This document shows positions 43,101-45,198 of a stretch of 45,198 bases of DNA, piece after piece. The first letter of the stretch is position 1, and every line of letters starts with the position of its first letter. Both the position numbers and the translations under genes were made by a program. Origin of the DNA: JBHEKP01 sp041859375 (lineage in GTDB: Bacteria > Hydrogenedentota > Hydrogenedentia > Hydrogenedentales > CAITNO01); contig JBHEKP010000106.1 in NCBI GenBank assembly GCA_041859375.1, positions 1-45,198 of the forward strand. Reading direction: 5' to 3'. The notes under the pieces were generated by a model. It was not told the DNA's origin and searched no databases. It saw only the letters and a program-made list of their open reading frames with translations.

Positions 43101-43308
43101 CCACACGCTCGACACCTTCTTCGATCCGAACGCCGACCCGCTGCCCCTGGCACGCGAAAAGATGCCCACCATCCCGGTGGAGCGGCGCAGAAACAGCTTC
43201 GAGGAGGTGGAACACTGCTGGGAAACGCCCGTGGCGACGCGCCAGGCGAAACGCTGCCTCCGCTGCGAGTACGGCAAGCGGTCACAGGCAGGGGAGGCAC
43301 AACAATGA
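40180..43308 (+). CDS. hydB: HydB-type NADH/FMN subunit fused to a GltD/NfnL-like FAD-NAD(P)H module
   Basis: A 1,042-residue fusion. ATG 40180 follows GGAAGGAGG. Part 1 (1-545): thioredoxin-like [2Fe-2S] domain with C33, C37, C71, C75; NuoF core with RGRGGAGF near 185 (FMN/NADH), CNADEGDPGAF near 213; [4Fe-4S] ligands C475, C478, C481, C521. Part 2 (551-1042): cysteine-rich domain CTPGVCPA...CRSGCPANVDIP...CARVCFHSCETKC, FAD motif IIGAGPAGLS near 660, a second dinucleotide motif VVGGGNSAVDAA near 791 with YRRTREDMP, whose arginines resemble those that bind the NADPH 2'-phosphate in GltD. The C-terminal 2x[4Fe-4S] ferredoxin of ordinary HydB is replaced by this module. Likely lets the complex reach both NADH and NADPH; the direction is inference. 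Confidence 0.92.
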   Translation: MTGKITSIQALCAARDALRAEKAGFKGRMVHLCAGGGCIASGALKVEAALREALAAAGLEDTRVRLVHTGCMGPCAAGPLVHVDGALYEHVCPEDAAEIVSEHLVNRRPVERLLRKGADGRPILMMSEIPFFAKQTKLVLHNCGRIDPLSLDDYIAEDGYQALAKALSAMTPESVVDEMKLSGLRGRGGAGFLTGAKWDFTRKAPGDVKYVLCNADEGDPGAFMDRSVLEGDPHSLIEGMCVAAAAVGAAQGYVYVRAEYPLAVERLGAAIGQAREAGLLGRNILGTGFCFDLEIRMGSGAFVCGEETALITSIEGNRGEPRPRPPFPAVKGLWGRPTLLNNVETYANVPSIILKGGAWYAGHGTEKSKGTKVFALAGNINNAGLVEVPVGMPLGDLVHDIGGGIPGGKQFKAAQLGGPSGGCIPREYLNVPLDYESLQELGAIMGSGGVVVMDEDSCMVDVARFFLEFVQDESCGKCTPCRVGTKRMLEIVTRICAGAGEEGDIEKLEELGRQIKDTSLCGLGQTAPNPVLSTIRHFRHEYEEHIRQHKCTPGVCPALVDSPCRSGCPANVDIPGYLSLVGEGRIAEALRLHRERNPLAAVCARVCFHSCETKCRHTLVDGAAVAIRGVKRYMADQEITMQVPGVRENPENARRAVAIIGAGPAGLSCAYFLARLGYKPVVFESEERPGGMLVQAIPAYRLPREIPAREIRMIEQLGVDIRTGRKLGRDFTLQGLRDDGYEAVFLGVGAPQGTRMGIPGEDAEGVVDAMEFNRAYNMRGSVPVGRRVIVVGGGNSAVDAARTALRLGAESVTIVYRRTREDMPAYDEEIEEAQNEGVELRMLTLPEEVVTRKGAVAGVRCREMALAGFDRSGRRRPEAAGASFVLEADQVITAIGQTLDLDAITGGMDLRRRWKTFIDANNVTGQTSVDWLFAGGDAVAGPDSVVGAVAAGERAAVGIDHYLTGANHAFWRRDHTLDTFFDPNADPLPLAREKMPTIPVERRRNSFEEVEHCWETPVATRQAKRCLRCEYGKRSQAGEAQQ

Positions 43309-45110
43309 CAACGGCGACCATTCCCGACAAGACGGCCACCATCACGCTCACCATCAACGGCCAAACCGTGGAGGCCGCGCCCGGCATGAGCGTGCTGCAG
43401 GCGGCGCGCTCCGCGGGCATCCGCATCCCCACGCTTTGCCACCTGGAGAACGTCTCCACCATCGGCGCGTGCCGCGTGTGCCTCTGCGAAATCGAGGGCG
43501 CGCGCGCCCTCGCCGCCGCCTGCGCCACCCCCGCCGCGCCCGGCATGCGGGTGCTCACGAATTCACGGCGCGTGCGCGGGGCGCGCGGGACCGTGGTGGA
43601 GCTGCTCCTCTCCGAGCACTGCGGAGAGTGCGCCACCTGCGAGCGCAACGACGACTGCGAGCTGCAGGCGCTGGCCCACGAGCTGGGCATCCGCGAAAAC
43701 AGGTACGCCGGGGCCCACCCGGCGCGCAGCATTGACGCCTCCACGCCCGCGCTGGTGCGCGACAGCGGCAAGTGCATCAAATGCCGCCGCTGCGTGAGCG
43801 TGTGCGGCGAGGTGCAGGGCGTGGGCGCGCTGTTCCCCCAGGGGCGCGGCTTCGACAGCGTCATCGGCCCGGCCTTCGCCCGCGAACTTTCCACCGTTCC
43901 CTGCGTGCAGTGCGGCCAGTGCGCCGCGGTGTGCCCCGTGGGCGCAATCACCGAACAGTCGCACATCGAGCGGGTGTGGGACGCGCTGGACGATCCGGAC
44001 ACGCATGTCGTGGTGCAGACCGCCCCGGCCATCCGCGCCGCCCTGGGCGAGTGCTTCGGCAACGAGCCGGGCACGCTGGTGACGGGGAAGATGACGGCGG
44101 CGCTGCGCCGCCTCGGCTTTGACGCGGTCTTCGACACCAACTTCACGGCGGACCTGACCATCCTGGAGGAGGGCACGGAGCTGCTGACGCGCCTCAAGAA
44201 GGCGCTGGTGGACAAGGAGGACGCGGCGCTGCCCATGTTCACGAGCTGCTCGCCGGGCTGGATCAAGTTCGCCGAGCACTACCATCCGGACTTCCTGCCC
44301 AACCTGTCCACCTGCAAGTCGCCGCAGCAGATGTTCGGCGCGCTGGCCAAAACCTACTACGCCCGCAGTCTGGACAAGCCCGCCCATCAAATCTACTGCG
44401 TGTCGGTCATGCCCTGCACCGCGAAGAAATACGAGTGCCAGCGCCCCGAAATGTACGACTCGGGCGTGCAGGACGTGGACGCGGTGCTCACCACCCGCGA
44501 GCTCGGGCGGATGATCACGGCGGCGGGCATCGACTTCAACAGCCTGCCGGACGAGGAGATGGACGCGCCCATGGGCATGTCCTCCGGCGCGGCGGACATT
44601 TTCGCCAACACCGGCGGCGTGATGGAGGCGGCCCTGCGCACGGCGTGGGAAATCGTGACCGGCAGGCCCCTGCCCGCGGAGAACATGCACGTCGCGCCCG
44701 TGATGGGCCTGGAGGGTGTTAAGGTGGCCGCCCTCACCGTGGAGGGCGCCGTGCCCGAGTGGTCCTTCCTGGAGGGGGTGACCGTGCGCGTGGCGGTGGC
44801 CCACGGCCTGGGCAACGCCGAAAAGCTCATCCGCGCGATCAAGGCGGGCGAGGTCGCCTGCCATTTCGTGGAGGTGATGACCTGCCCCGGCGGCTGCATC
44901 GGCGGCGGCGGCCAGCCGCGCTTCTGCACCGACGACGTGCGGCGCGCCCGCATCTCCGCAATCTACCACGAGGACGAGGGCAAGGCGATGCGCAAGTCCC
45001 ATGAAAACCCGGCGGTGAAACAGTTGTACGAGGAATTCCTCGGCCGCCCGCTGGGCGAAAAATCGCACCACCTGCTGCACACCCGCTACACGCCGCGCAC
45101 CCGCGTGTGA
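43305..45110 (+). CDS. hydA: [FeFe] hydrogenase catalytic subunit HydA
   Basis: A 601-residue cytoplasmic hydrogenase. Order: [2Fe-2S] domain (ITLTINGQTVEAAPG, CHLENVSTIGACRVCLCEIEG), the HCGECATC His-Cys [4Fe-4S] motif, two [4Fe-4S] clusters (CIKCRRCVSVC, CVQCGQCAAVC), then the H-cluster domain. H-cluster motifs: TSCSPGW with C315, MPCTAKKYE with C371, and EVMTCPGGCIGGGGQP with C527 and C531. All ligands and the proton-path Cys are present, so the enzyme should be active. ATG 43305 overlaps the hydB stop (ATGA), with GGGGAGG upstream. The maturases HydE, HydF and HydG are not in the window. Fits the multimeric NAD-linked, possibly electron-bifurcating group. Confidence 0.96.
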   Translation: MTTATIPDKTATITLTINGQTVEAAPGMSVLQAARSAGIRIPTLCHLENVSTIGACRVCLCEIEGARALAAACATPAAPGMRVLTNSRRVRGARGTVVELLLSEHCGECATCERNDDCELQALAHELGIRENRYAGAHPARSIDASTPALVRDSGKCIKCRRCVSVCGEVQGVGALFPQGRGFDSVIGPAFARELSTVPCVQCGQCAAVCPVGAITEQSHIERVWDALDDPDTHVVVQTAPAIRAALGECFGNEPGTLVTGKMTAALRRLGFDAVFDTNFTADLTILEEGTELLTRLKKALVDKEDAALPMFTSCSPGWIKFAEHYHPDFLPNLSTCKSPQQMFGALAKTYYARSLDKPAHQIYCVSVMPCTAKKYECQRPEMYDSGVQDVDAVLTTRELGRMITAAGIDFNSLPDEEMDAPMGMSSGAADIFANTGGVMEAALRTAWEIVTGRPLPAENMHVAPVMGLEGVKVAALTVEGAVPEWSFLEGVTVRVAVAHGLGNAEKLIRAIKAGEVACHFVEVMTCPGGCIGGGGQPRFCTDDVRRARISAIYHEDEGKAMRKSHENPAVKQLYEEFLGRPLGEKSHHLLHTRYTPRTRV

Positions 45111-45198
45111 GCGGCCGCTGAAAAGGAGCAGCACGGCGAAATCGACATCGTCATCGTCAACCAGGGCGGCGACGTGTTGCTGATGGAGGTGAAGTCGG
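45111..45198 (+). pseudogene. Fragment with a nuclease-like (PD-(D/E)xK) signature, no start codon seen
   Basis: Directly after the hydA stop and in the same frame the sequence reads AAAEKEQHGEIDIVIV, a short linker, then LLMEVKS to the window edge. The GEIDhhhh...hhhEVKS pattern is the active-site core of PD-(D/E)xK or NERD/UPF0102-type nucleases. No ATG, GTG or TTG precedes GEID in this frame after the TGA. So it is either a 5'-truncated remnant or a gene started in some way not visible. The right edge cuts it. Confidence 0.45.

Noticed and set aside
45108..45110. TGA after hydA as a selenocysteine or readthrough codon
   Set aside because: HydA already ends at a normal family length, and I see no SECIS-like hairpin just downstream in the few bases available. 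The in-frame fragment is better explained as a remnant.

Overview
The window is a GC-rich chromosomal segment from a Gram-negative, probably anaerobic bacterium. A TolC-type outer-membrane protein and an ExbB/ExbD/TonB set show a diderm envelope. A DUF1080 protein, a DUF1844 protein, a 29-residue COX24/AURKAIP1-like basic protein, discoidin-like secreted proteins and a giant Ig-repeat protein are the mix expected in Candidatus Hydrogenedentota, Planctomycetota or Lentisphaerota. Hydrogenedentota is my best guess; the sequence alone does not prove it.

Layout. 1-7901 (-): 5' part of a giant secreted Ig-domain protein that runs off the left edge. 8419-19749 (-): a DUF1080 gene at the end of a compact [NiFe] hydrogenase operon, transcribed leftwards as small subunit, FeS protein, NrfD-type membrane protein, large subunit, hypF, hypC, hypD, hypE, hypA, hypB. 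19946-20521 (+): the divergent maturation protease. 20741-23735 (+): an unknown secreted protein and a penicillin-acylase-family Ntn hydrolase. 23824-25290 (-): two tandem discoidin-like paralogues. 25483-27780 (-): a PAS hybrid histidine-kinase homologue that lacks both phosphoacceptors. 28011-33628 (-): argC-argJ-argB followed directly by exbB-exbD-tonB and a zinc-ribbon membrane protein. 33765-33940: a cluster of small palindromes. 34000-35853 (-): a RACo-like ferredoxin/ASKHA protein. 36124-39217 (+): ndk, the 29-aa protein, DUF1844 and TolC. 39662-45110 (+): an [FeFe] hydrogenase operon hydC-hydB-hydA in which HydB is fused to a GltD/NfnL-like flavoprotein. The last 88 bases encode a nuclease-like fragment with no visible start.

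How the genes work together. The [NiFe] enzyme has Tat signals and membrane anchors and matches E. coli hydrogenase-2 (hybOABC) in gene order. It should oxidise or make H2 on the outer face of the inner membrane and exchange electrons with quinone. The [FeFe] enzyme is cytoplasmic and carries an NADH/FMN site plus a second FAD/NAD(P)H module. H2 may therefore pass between a pyridine-nucleotide-linked cytoplasmic enzyme and a quinone-linked membrane enzyme. Both hydrogenase loci carry a closely related 18-bp near-palindrome upstream (19894-19911 and 39416-39433), which suggests shared control.

No rRNA, tRNA, CRISPR array, transposase or integrase was seen. Gene-free stretches over 300 bases are 7902-8418 (AT-rich; a promoter for the giant gene and a terminator for the hyp/DUF1080 end), 33629-33999 (palindrome cluster) and 39218-39661 (hairpin, 18-bp box, extended -10 promoter).
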